Assembly: GCA_020080175.1 (NCBI GenBank)
Contig: JAGHQL010000001.1
Span: 335,040 to 399,039, forward strand
Reading direction: 5' to 3'
Source: Glutinoglossum americanum
Lineage: Eukaryota > Ascomycota > Geoglossomycetes > Geoglossales > Geoglossaceae
Length of the DNA stretch: 64,000 nucleotides
Part shown: positions 23,401 to 33,699 of the stretch, one piece after another
Layout: the number at the start of each line of letters is the position of its first letter
Numbering within the stretch: position 1 is the first letter of the stretch
Position numbers and translations under genes: made by a program
Notes under the pieces: model-generated
Seen by the model: only the letters and a program-made list of their open reading frames with translations
Told to the model about the DNA's origin: nothing
The model's database searches: none

Positions 23401-24433
23401 AGGTATTTGCCGACGACAAGAGCAGGGTGAAACTTGAGCCAGCACAGGTGGTAAAGATCCTAAAAGAGAAAGCTCCAGATGCTGTTAAGGAATACTTAGA
23501 GTATCTCGTCTTTGGCAAGAACGTACGATTTCTTCGTTTGCTTTATGTGACGTTGGGCTAATGCTTTAGAAGAACGCTCAATACGCCAACGATCTGATCG
23601 CATTTTACCTCGACACAGTCCTCACTGTACTGAGCACATCTGAAGCCGCACGCGACCTTCTATCCCGGTCGTATGAGACTTACCGGGCGCTTAAGCCCCC
23701 AAAGCCGACATACCAGCAATTCATCACCGAGAACGCGATTGCGGAAGAATGGTGGCGTAACCGTCTTCGGCTTCTGGAATTGCTAGGACGTACTCATGGC
23801 GCGGCGTCGGCATATAATGTTTCTACCATTTTGAAACGATTGTCGCCATACGAAAAAGAACTAGTACCCGAGATGATCATCCTCGATGGCAGGCAGGGAC
23901 GCCATGAGCAAGCTCTGCGACTTCTCACACACAACTTAGGAGATTACGATACAGCAATAAACTACTGCCTTTTAGGTGGAACCAGTATTTTCCACCCACC
24001 ACCCAGTACACCAGCTAAAGAAGCGAACGTAACGCGAGAAGACCAAGCGACTCTATTCGGTCACCTCTTGACCGAGTTTCTTCGCATCGAGGATGTCAGC
24101 GACAGAGTCGAGCAGACGGGGGGGCTTCTTGAACGCTTTGGCGGATGGTTTGACGTTGGTTATGTGAGAAATCCTCTCAAATATAAGAGCCGGTCTCTAG
24201 TAACAGCAACAACTTGCTAATGCAAGGCTTCTTAGGTCCTGGGTGTTATCCCAGACTCGTGGTCAATAGAGCTTTTATCTGGGTTCATCATCAGTGCGCT
24301 CAGAAGACTAGTTCGGGAGAAGAGCGAGACAATGGTAGCGAAGGCTTTGAGCGGGGCAGAGAATCTTAAGATCACCGCAGAATTCGTCTCGAGATGCGAC
24401 GATGTCGGGCCGTCAATGGAGCTCCCTGGCTGA
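20435..24433 (+). CDS. VPS3: VPS3/TGFBRAP1-like CORVET tethering subunit
   Basis: Five exons, 20435-20594, 20711-21123, 21222-23522, 23570-24163 and 24236-24433, encode about 1221 residues. The N-terminal half is a citron-homology (CNH) beta-propeller-like domain: INCVEFWEGNLYVGTSAAEI, then LLLPKVNKACVLCNGTLTFY and GFPASTLAIRRSNFACVATA. It is interrupted by a disordered insertion at about 250-360 rich in S/P/G (LPPPPPAES). The C-terminal half is an alpha-solenoid with the Vps39-type domains (ITVLNSIRGQEL, VDAALLRVLLILD) ending LSGAENLKITAEF. In yeast Vps3 is the Rab5-binding subunit of CORVET, which tethers early endosomes. The start at 20435 was chosen because MASVEMAGVSRKRKRSS joins in frame to the conserved block; ATG 20450 is a second in-frame option. 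Intron 1 (116 nt) removes a frame break. Family assignment is strong; VPS3 versus another CNH-VPS39 protein is likely but not proven. Confidence 0.88.
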
Positions 24434-26963
24434 CGAATTTAGGAATATAGCCCTTGCTTATTCGAAGCACACGTTACGTATGCACATACCCATGATCAAC
24501 GACTCTAGAATGCTCGGGATCTATTTTAGAATAGTATAGTACATACAAAATATTTTACCACAAGGGTCGCAATAGCCAGGGAACCCGTTACCTGGTTTGC
24601 CTGAGGCCCTATATCGGATGCAAGTATTTGAGTGAGACGTTAATATTCCGCCCCGACGCATATAGTAACAACATCTGACCGGGGGCTCCCATCTCCAGTC
24701 CCATCCTCCCGGACTCGCCACCCCCCGGAATGATATTAGTTATTACGAAGGATAAAGTGGGATGGTGTTATATCTCACGTACTCTGCTTCATGTCCTGTG
24801 GCTTAGGTATCTGGGGAATTGCGTGCGCTTTCGCTCGTGTTATGTTCAATCCCCAGCGGATGCACGGTCGCCCAGCACGTGACACACGGAAAGAGATGAG
24901 GTTAGTGAGGCATGGTTGATGGTTGATGGTTGGCGGTTGGCGGTTGGCGCCCCTGCAGTAGCCAACCGCCAAAAAGAAAAAGCGGTCAAAAAGCTCATTC
25001 GAGCCGCTGCCATACGGAGGACGGAGCACAGGACTAACTTGAAAATTCTTAAGATTTGACTATTCCGATAACGTGCCGAAAAACCACTGCCTACAGAGTA
25101 ACTACGGAGTAACCTCGGAATACTTCTGATGAATTTCCAAGACACAGGGTCAAAGATCAGGGTGGCAAAAACCCTCTCCTTTCATGGTCCACGGATAGCT
25201 ACTTTGTACTCGCGTTTGACGGCTGCCAAGGAATATAGTATTGCAGAGTACCATAGTACAAACGCAGCGCAGCGGAAGTATCGCACATGAGATGTTGCGA
25301 TAGGACACCTGATCCGGGCACAGTCAAATTACTTCTCCCGTCAGCGCCAAATGGGGTCACGAATCCGCTTTTGGCTGGGCCGTTGGCCAAACATCCTGGG
25401 ATCCAACAAGAGACGAGTTATTCAGCGTAGAGCTCGTTGTCACTCTACCAGCGGGTACCCCGAGTGGCAGAAAAAATTCATCAAGACAAATCAGAGCCCC
25501 GGCTCAGCGTCCCCTTCGGACAAACAGCGGCCCGTGAAACGTCATGACGCGGCGAGCTGCACGACGATAGGCAGCTGTGCAACCTGCCATTTCAGCTAGG
25601 GTGGTTTCATGTTCTGCCATGGATTCCATTCGTTCCTATTCGCTACCGGTCGCGAACCCGCAGTTGGATCACCGCGTGGGCGGCGCGAATATCCGCTTCC
25701 TATTCGCCCCCCTTCTTTCTGCGAGAGCCCCTTGTACCTCCAGTCGATGTACCCAGGATTCTTTCGTGCAGCCATCACCCCGCCCGGACTCCCCATGTTC
25801 GCAGCGTGCCCACCCTAGTAGTCCCCGTCACCCGTCGACCACGCCCCGTATCTCTTTGAACATACGCTGCCTGCGCTGAGATCTGAAACGTCCGCGCTCC
25901 GGCGATCAGCCTCCCTCGGCAAAAGTCTATCGAACATAATCGATAAGGAGCTTCTCGCCCCTGGATCGCTTCTACAGCGCAAATCCGTTGGCTGTGAGCC
26001 GATATGCAGATTTCAGGAACACCGCCCAGATGGAAAAAAATAACACTGCAGGGGAGCTTTCTAATATGATTTGGATGACTCCGCCAAGGAGATCTTATCC
26101 AGTCCTTGCTTCGCTCACAGGAGAGAAGGGAGAGAGAGGCGTGGTCAGATATTCACTACGAACTCTCACCACACTCTCGCTCTTCACTCTTCCACCCCTC
26201 TTCACCCACTCATTCCTTCACTCATTCCTTTCCCCCCGTTAAATGTGGAGCTAGTCCTTCCATCCCCTCTCCCATTGCGCGAAGCTGGCGGGCCTGTGGT
26301 TTTCTCTCTCAGTCGTTCTCATTTCTCCACCCACTTGTCGATCGAACCTTGTTACTGGAGCATTTCCCACCGATTGTTGACGATCACTGAACTGCCTCGC
26401 GAAAGCTCCTGGTCTTGAGCGCTTCGAGAACCCGAGGCAAATCTCCAAGGACATTCGTAAGTTGCCCGGTTGCACATGATGCTTGCTTGTGTTGCAAAAG
26501 AATTCACCGTTGACGCTTTGTGTGTTGTGGAACTAGCTGAAGTTCGAACACACTCTCTTTACATATTCCTCAAACAACGTCGTCCGGCCGACCTCCATTG
26601 TTAACACCCACGTCGGTCGTCCACAACATTCACTCAAAGAACAACAAAGTTCCTTCTTTCACCCATTTGCTGTTCCTTCGGCTATGCTTCAATAGTCATT
26701 GTTTATTTTAAACAAAGTAGGACTGCCTAGAGCATCCCGCCCTTCATTTCTGTACAATTCCTTTATCCACCTGGTGTGAAGACAATCTTTTGTCTACTCA
26801 AACGCTACGCAAAGGCCACACAACCTCATTACCCCAATCTTATCACCTATAAGTCGACGGCCCTCCTTCCCTCTCTCCAGGAGAGTCGACAAAAATCTTC
26901 TCTAAACAAAACGCTCGCACAATTCCAGCGTTAATACCTAATTCGGAAACTTCAACCGCATCA
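24434..26963. promoter_or_regulatory. Long upstream region of the ferric reductase-like gene
   Basis: This 2.5 kb lies between VPS3 and the oxidoreductase gene, both plus strand. It contains a repeat-rich hairpin at 24912-24970 and long CT-rich tracts (26130-26330), which suggest an extended promoter or 5' leader of the downstream gene. I saw no convincing iron-regulator GATA pair and no coding exon. Confidence 0.35.
24912..24970. repeat. Short tandem repeat with 10-bp hairpin
   Basis: GGTTGAT and GGTTGGC units are repeated in tandem. GGCGGTTGGC at 24939-24948 is followed after a 12-nt loop by its exact complement GCCAACCGCC at 24961-24970. The location after VPS3 would fit a 3'-end signal, but slippage in a simple repeat is equally possible. 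Confidence 0.5.
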
Positions 26964-28798
26964 ATGCCAGTAGGAGAGAGGCTAGATTACACGTCCGGCC
27001 TTGCTGGCGTGAACCAGTCCCAAAATTATGTGTTCAGGTGAGTTGTCCATGCCCTCTATCGCTTGACCTATTACAAGCATACTAACATTGCCTTTCTTAT
27101 AGGAATACTCTCTGGTACACCCTAGGGCTGTTATGTGTCTTAATACTGCTCTTGCGGTTCGCCCAAATGTTCAACGCACACTTGCGCCATATATTCTCGT
27201 TAACAGCGGACTCTAAGCAACAGCAATTTTGGTCGAAAAATCGGACATCACTATGGCCCAACCTGAAGAGCTACCTGCTCTATGCGCCGCTATGCAAGAA
27301 ACGCCACAACCGGGAGATGAGATTATCCTCGGCGATCAATATGGGCACGCTACCCTCCCGATTTCACACCACAATCCTCCTCCTTTACGTGATCAGCAAT
27401 ATAGCCTACTGCTGCGTTCTCGACTACAGCCAAGACAAGTCCGCAGTCATCGCAGAGTTACGGGGGCGGACAGGAACGTTGGCTGTAGTTAACATGATTC
27501 CCCTAATCATTTTAGCAGGAAGGAACAACCCACTCATCACAGCTCTGAAAGTGAGCTTCGACACGTACAACTTGCTGCACAGATGGATGGGCCGTATCGT
27601 TGTGTTGGAAGCTCTCGCCCACACTTTTGCCTGGGCAGGGAATAAGGTTATGAACTCCAGTTGGAAATCCATGTGGCATCACCTAATGACCCCATATCTC
27701 TTGGCTGGCACCATTGGTACAGTCGCCCTCGTGGCCATATTGTTCCAATCACCCTCGCCTATCCGACACGCCTTCTATGAAACTTTCCTTCACATTCACA
27801 TATTCCTCGCTATGGCAGCGATCATTGGCGTTTGGGTCCACCTCGATATCCCAAAGTTACCACCACTGCCCTACATTTGGGTTGTCATGTTCTTTTGGGG
27901 ATTCGATCGGGTGATTCGACTGGGGCGGATTATATACCGTAACGTCTCCCGGGGTGGCTCAACTACAGTGTCAGTCCAGGCCCTTCCTGGTGAAGCGTGC
28001 AGGGTGACACTCGACATGCCTAGACCCTGGACTTTCAAGCCAGGTTGTCACGTCTACCTTTACCTTCCATCGATCGCTCTTTGGCAATCTCACCCTTTCT
28101 CCATCGCCTGGGGCGAGGATATCCCAGTCTTGTCTCGAGATGAAGAGAATGAGAAACTGCCCTCTAACATTCACGACTTGGATCTACCACGTAGACGCAA
28201 AGCGACCATCTCTCTAGTCATCCACAAGCGAACGGGCATGACCGCAAAGCTATACGATCGAGCAAAAATATCTCCCAATGGATGCTTCACGGTGCGCGGC
28301 TTCGCCGAGGGGCCATACGGTGGCCTCGAATCGCTCCACAGCTATGGCACCGTGGTGATGTTTGCGGGTGGAATTGGGATCACTCACCAGGTTCCTCACA
28401 TCCGGGACCTAGTACAGGGTTATTCCGAGGGTACCGTCGCAGCGCGAAAAGTCGTACTTGTCTGGATTGTCAAGACGACGGAACACTTGGAATGGGTCCG
28501 CCCGTGGATGGATGTCATCCTTCAAATGCCAGGCCGAAGAGAAATCCTCAAGATACTACTCTTCATCACCAAGCCAAGGTCACCGCGAGAGGTCGTATCA
28601 CCAAGCGCAACCGTCCAGATGTATCCCGGTCGACCGAATCCCCAAGTCATCCTCGACAAGGAGATCGAAGACCGCGTGGGGGCGATGGCAGTCACGGTCT
28701 GTGGGCCTGGTGCGCTGGCCGACAGCGTAAGAGATGCCGCGAGGAAGAGGGTTGACGTCGCCAGCCTTGACTTCATCGAAGAGTCTTTCACGTGGTAG
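26964..28798 (+). CDS. Ferric reductase-like transmembrane oxidoreductase (FRE family)
   Basis: Two exons, 26964-27037 and 27103-28798, encode 589 residues. After a non-cleaved N-terminus (MPVGERLDYTSG) there are about seven membrane helices. The ferric-reductase domain holds paired haem histidines at LHRWMGR ... EALAHTFAW and at FLHIHIFLAM ... VWVH. An FAD-binding segment follows with HPFSIAWGE, then an NADPH-binding region with GPYGG and MFAGGIGITHQVP, and a C-terminal VCGPGALADSVRDA. These are the hallmarks of enzymes that pass electrons from NADPH through FAD and two haems across the membrane to Fe(III), Cu(II) or oxygen. Metal reduction is the family default; substrate cannot be told from sequence. 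The first exon is short and joined by a 65-nt intron with ACTAAC branch. The translation is intact. Confidence 0.92.
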
Positions 28799-29928
28799 CA
28801 TAACAGAAACATTGCGAATAGCGTCCCGGTGCTCAGGTCTTGACATCTCGCCGGATGTACTTGTATTTTGGTCTGTTGTAATTAGCATGATGTTGGCTGG
28901 CATACCTTTTCACCCTAGCATTTTCTCGGGCTCCCATCTGTCCCAGGCGGGTTTGCTACTTCTTCACATTCGCTTCTCGCTGCCACATGCACTCGACTGC
29001 GGTAGTGCCAATTCTTTTCTTCTTTTCATTCCATTCATTTTAAGATACCCCACCACCACCACCACCACCAATGAAACCCCCTATCAGGGTTCGCATGTTG
29101 TATTGTACATATTTGCATGGGGAAACCTAGAAACAATAGAAGATCCATAAAGATCATTACAGCGATAAAAACACTGTCTGTTGGAGTCTCACAAATATGC
29201 CTCTGAGAGTGACCACGTCTTCTGTTACCTGTACTGTGCGTTGTAGATTGGCTGGCCAAAGAGTCCCTTGAATGTCAGTAAAAATAGTTCGCTGCCTGAA
29301 CCTTTGCCACCTTCAGGCATGAGTCGAGCATGAGTTGAAGAGGCGCATTACTGAAACGGTCCCTCTTTCGCCACGACCATCCATCTCCTCGGAATAGAGG
29401 GTCCCAAAGCAGCATGCCTCCATACGGGTGGAACCCTTTGCATAGCAGTGGTTCAACGCCACATCGCGGACCCTGAGTCGGGGCTGCGCGGAGATATGGG
29501 TGGGTGATGATTGGCACACAGGTGTCGTTGGGTGCGAGCTGCCGGACGCGGTTTAGCGGCTCTGGCCTCCCCCCCCCCATTTTTCCCACAACTCCCATTT
29601 TCCAGTTCCGCCCCGCGCTTTCCTCCGCCACCCTTTCTCCTGATCCTCTCCCACATCGAAAATATTCCCTTCCCTTCATTCTCGTCTGTCGCTCGCAGCG
29701 CGGAGCATCAGAGCGTTCTGACCATCTCTTCCGAGCTCGTTTCCTCCCGGGCACCATTGGCTGTCGAGCCTCTCTTCTGCTCGCGCGTCTTCGCTGGGCG
29801 TCGGCGTCAGGTTTGCAACGCCGCGTTCCCGGTTCCGCCGCGAACCGATCGCGGTAACGGAAAGGCGACCACCAACCCACCCACCCCCACCCAGTTCTTA
29901 CGTTTTCTCCCCTCGCCCATAACATCAA
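28799..29928. other. Intergenic region upstream of the Zn2Cys6 gene
   Basis: This 1.1 kb contains a (CAC)n tract at 29051-29069 and CT-rich blocks at 29566-29690 just before the next start codon, probably its promoter and leader. Overlapping open frames on both strands look like shadows of GC-rich low-complexity sequence. Confidence 0.35.
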
Positions 29929-31720
29929 ATGAACAGCTACAACTACACCGCAAGAGGAGGTCCAAGTCATCTAGCTGGCCTGCCCCAGATGGACACATCG
30001 AGCGCGACCGCTACTGGTCAAAAGCGCAAACGCTCTCCACTCGACACTCAAATGCCGCACCCTGTTTCCTCACGTGCTCCTGGCGCGGAGGGGCAGCAGT
30101 TCCACCTCCAGATTAACTACCTCGCTCGACGGGATGCGACGAATCTCCCCATCGTGTCGGCCACGGACACTCTGCCTAACATCCTCGGTATCCTCGACAA
30201 GTATGCCGGCGTGCTCGAAAGACACGAGAGCGTCGCCGCAAACCTGGGATGCCGGCCGCTGGGGCCAATTCTGATTAAACGTTTTGAGAGGTTGTTTGAC
30301 GGGCCGGTAAAAGTCGTGCACTACGCGCAGGGGATCGTTGGAGCGACGCCAGTCACCTGGCTGGACGTTGTGGAGTTTGCAAAGGCGCGGCCGCAGGATT
30401 TTACATTGACCGAAAATAAAGATGGCGGCAGGGTGTGCAGATGCCGGATCAACCAATGCGAGGTGGAGATCTCTGAGGAGGACTACGTGTTGATCGCCTC
30501 GGGCATGCCGCAGAAAATAATCCCACCACAGCCCATCGAGGAGGATGAAGAGAAGGAGTTAGGAAGTTTGGAGACGCTAGAGAAGAATCTGTCGCAGATA
30601 ATCCTATCTGCCGATGCGGGTATGTTCACCGACGTTCTTTTTTTCGTTCATACTTTTATTGCATTCTAGGGAAGATGAGACAACACTCGAGCAGCTGTGT
30701 TACACTTCCTTTGTCATCCTTCAGTTTAATCGAGGTACTTGGCTTCTAAGCTTTATGCGGTATCTAACATCCCATCTTGCAACAGTCTCGATGCAGGCAA
30801 GGCAATTGAAACACCGTTTCGGCAATCGCAGAAAGGCCATCAACATCAGAAGAGGAGCCGAAGCTGCCAACAACCCAGGTGGACATGGACGGCCAGGTAG
30901 TGCTGGGAGTGGCCTACTCTCCATGGCCCCGGGGACCGAGAGGGAACCGCCTCGGCACACACCATCGCCAACCCCAGGATTCGTAGCCGTGAACACTCGA
31001 CAGACTGTCCCGGCAAACGGAAATAACCAGGAAAACATCCCATCCACGTCGGGACCCATGAATGGAACGACTTCCCGTCCACTTGCAGATTCCTCAAACC
31101 GTCTAAAGCCAATAACAACTGGAGACGCAGAGAACAAACACAGGGGTCAATCCAACTTCAGCACAGCAGATACGCTTCTAAAAGTCTTGGACAAGCAAGT
31201 CTTGAATGGAGGCTCCGATAAACCCCCCCACGTAGAGATCCCTCCTTACAACCACAACGACGTTATCAGAGCCGCTTCTGTTCCGCAGACGCCCAACATC
31301 AAGTCACCGTCGATACCACCAACTCGTCCTTCCCCCGCCCAAGTCACTGACGACGATGGCCCATTCAGGGCCGAGATGCTCCGACGGATGGAACGGCTGC
31401 CTAGGGGTGACCCGGTGTTGCCTCCATGCGACCGGTGCCGGCGGCTAGAACGAGAGTGTCTCAAGAACCTGACGGCATGCATGGGCTGCACTAAGAAGCA
31501 CGCCCGGTGCTCGTGGAAAAAAGTCACTCAGGAGGAGCTCGAGCAGGATGAAGCTAGACTACGCAGCGAGGTTGTGAGTGGCAGCGGCGGCGGCGGTGGT
31601 GGCGGCGGCGAGAAGGTCCCCACTACGGAGGAAGACGTGAAGATGATTGACGCTGAGGCGGCCGAGCAGGCGTCCGAGCAACTAGCCGTCTCGCACGCTC
31701 AGGGGAATGGGAATCCTTGA
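29929..31720 (+). CDS. Putative DNA-binding protein with a C-terminal Zn2Cys6-type cluster
   Basis: Three exons, 29929-30619, 30675-30734 and 30786-31720, encode 561 residues. The second exon (60 nt) reads DETTLEQLCYTSFVILQFN and joins smoothly to RVSMQARQLKHRFGNRRKAI. Residues about 60-190 look like a folded domain (LQINYLARRDATNLPIVSAT, then VVHYAQGIVGATPVTWLDV), which I do not recognise. The cluster near residue 464 has spacing C-x2-C-x6-C-x6-C-x2-C-x6-C (CDRCRRLEREC ... ACMGCTKKHARC), exactly the fungal Zn2Cys6 spacing, although most such factors carry it at the N-terminus. A basic KRKRSP near residue 33 may be a nuclear signal, and a poly-Gly tract follows the cluster. Transcription regulation is the likely role; targets are unknown. 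Confidence 0.82.
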
Positions 31721-33699
31721 CAGGTGTGGGGTGAGGAATGCCTGTGTAACGATATCGAAGCCTTTTTTTTTTTTCGCCCTCACATGTCTTAAGGGAAACG
31801 TCCTTTCGGAGGGGGATGGGGGGACGCGTAGCACACTGGATTGTTGCTAAGGGATCAGTTAGTAAGGCGTTTCGGGGACTTTTTAGCTCAGAAGTCTCTC
31901 TATATCATTGGGACGGCGGAAACTGACGGCACAAAGAGCACTGCATGTTTGTCTTTTTTTTTCTTTTTTTTCCTGTTCCAGACATATATACCATATACCA
32001 TTCGTTTTCATCCCTTTTTTTTTCCTCTTTAAGGGCCCCTGAAAGGCCTCGGGAGGCTTTTTTTCTACTCTTGCTCTATTTTTTTTTTCTTTTTATCCAC
32101 CATATGGGCGCCTAAAATTGTACCACCATCGTTGCCCCCCTTTGAGGAAACGCGCGGAGAGGGAGAGGGAGACGGACAGAGAGCGCGAGAGGGTGGAAGT
32201 AAGGGATCGGCAACTTTAAACACAGTGCTTCGGGTCGCGGTTTCAAGTTGGCCGATTAGGGGAAGGGAGAGAGAGAGAGGTGGGGAGGAAAGAATTAGGG
32301 TTACACAAACCTCACCCGCCACCACCAACACACATACACACCCAAAAACCCACACATCGTCCGGGGCCGACGGGGCCCCACTTGCCTTTTACATAGAGAA
32401 AAAAAAACACACACACAAACACACCAAGTCTTAACCCACTCACTAACACGTTTTTTCTTGTACTTTATATATAACCAATGAAAAAAAAACCTTTGGACCA
32501 GCTCTCACTTCTTTTTTTCTTTAAACCGAATTATCGTTAAAAGTGCCGCCCTTTTTTAACGCGCGTAGGGAAATTTATCCTTTAAAAAAAAAGGTGTTAA
32601 GTTACCGGCCCCCCCCAAAACGCACACGCACGTCGCAAGCAGAAGGGAAGGAGGAGCAATTCTTTTTGAAAATATTTTTACAAATCGGGGGGGGGGGGGT
32701 TGACCGCGCATGTGTGTATGTACGTGCCAGGGGGTGGTTTCTCTTTCCCCACGGCGCATGTGGCGCGCGCTGGTGGGTTTTTCCGCGGGGGTTTTTGGGG
32801 GCGGAGGAGCTCTGCCCCTTGCGGCTCTGCGCGCCGTGACACTAGCCATTGAACACATCGCTCCCATTCTCCAACACCTTCTTCCCGCCCTTGAAATATT
32901 GCCGCTGCCTTAGCACACCGCATTTAGATGCAAGACGCAAGATTTCTGGGACACTGTCGGTGAGCGCTTTGGGGGCAACCTGTGAGTGAGTGAGGTCAGT
33001 GGATTGCCGAATGCAAGCGGTTGACAGATTTCAGGCAAAATCAATTGACGTGCCTTGTAGTAAGCATAAAGACAGTTAAGGGTATTGCTGCGGAGGCGGT
33101 GGTCCATGTTTAGGGTAATCTGCTTGCTGTAAAGCTCCACGCCTCCAGCCCTTATGTTAAGATCACCCCATAGAGATTATAGATGTCCACGTTAGCTAAA
33201 GAAAATGGCCATCACGAGGCTGATGTTTCTGCATCAATGGCATAGGGCTCCTTGAGCAATGCTTCCCACCACCATGGCCTTCTCCCAACAGTTATGGTGT
33301 GCACTATCCCGCAAACGGTAGCGGTCCAGATGCCCCCAAGCTGGCCAGGTCGGGCCAGCTCCAAGCTGAATATCTCATGTGGTTAGTGTGCAGTATCCGA
33401 CGCAATTTCGCGGCTTCCGACGGGCTGAGGGAGCTCTTGAGGCTCCAAGCCGTGGAGATTAAATGCCTGTGCAGGCCCGCAGAAAGACACGGTGCATAGC
33501 CCAAAACGGCAAGCTTTAGGAAAAGCTCTAGTGATTGATTCCAGCAGCTTGAAAGAGGCTCTACGCTATCATAGCCTCCAACCGGCTGGGCCTGAGGGAT
33601 GAGGCTAGGATTTGTCTTCATCTGGCGATTACATATTCCTCGCCGACAAACAGCCTGCGCTGCTTCACCTCGTTCATTGAAAACATAAAGGGTAAGCTC
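31721..33699. other. Low-complexity boundary region
   Basis: Homopolymer runs (T, A, C and G), purine-rich and CA-rich tracts dominate from 31760 to about 32870. They mark the change from the housekeeping block to the accessory block. Copy A of a dispersed repeat lies at 32490-32737. No gene is supported; open frames on both strands follow the simple sequence. Confidence 0.4.
32490..32737 (+). repeat. Dispersed direct repeat, copy A
   Basis: This segment is alignable by eye with 36228-36529. Shared blocks include GGACCAGCTCTCACTT, TTTTTAACGCGCGT, GCAAGCAGAAGGGAAGGAGG, a poly-C/poly-G pair and GTACGTGCCAGGGGGTGG, in the same order and orientation. It has no coding content. Confidence 0.8.

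Noticed and set aside
29511-30116. Open frame of about 200 codons on the plus strand
   Set aside because: It overlaps the start of the Zn2Cys6 gene in another frame and reflects GC-rich pyrimidine tracts; no motif.
32132-32434. Glu/Arg-rich plus-strand frame of 100 codons
   Set aside because: It is translated simple sequence (GAGAGG and CACACA tracts), with an equally open antisense frame.
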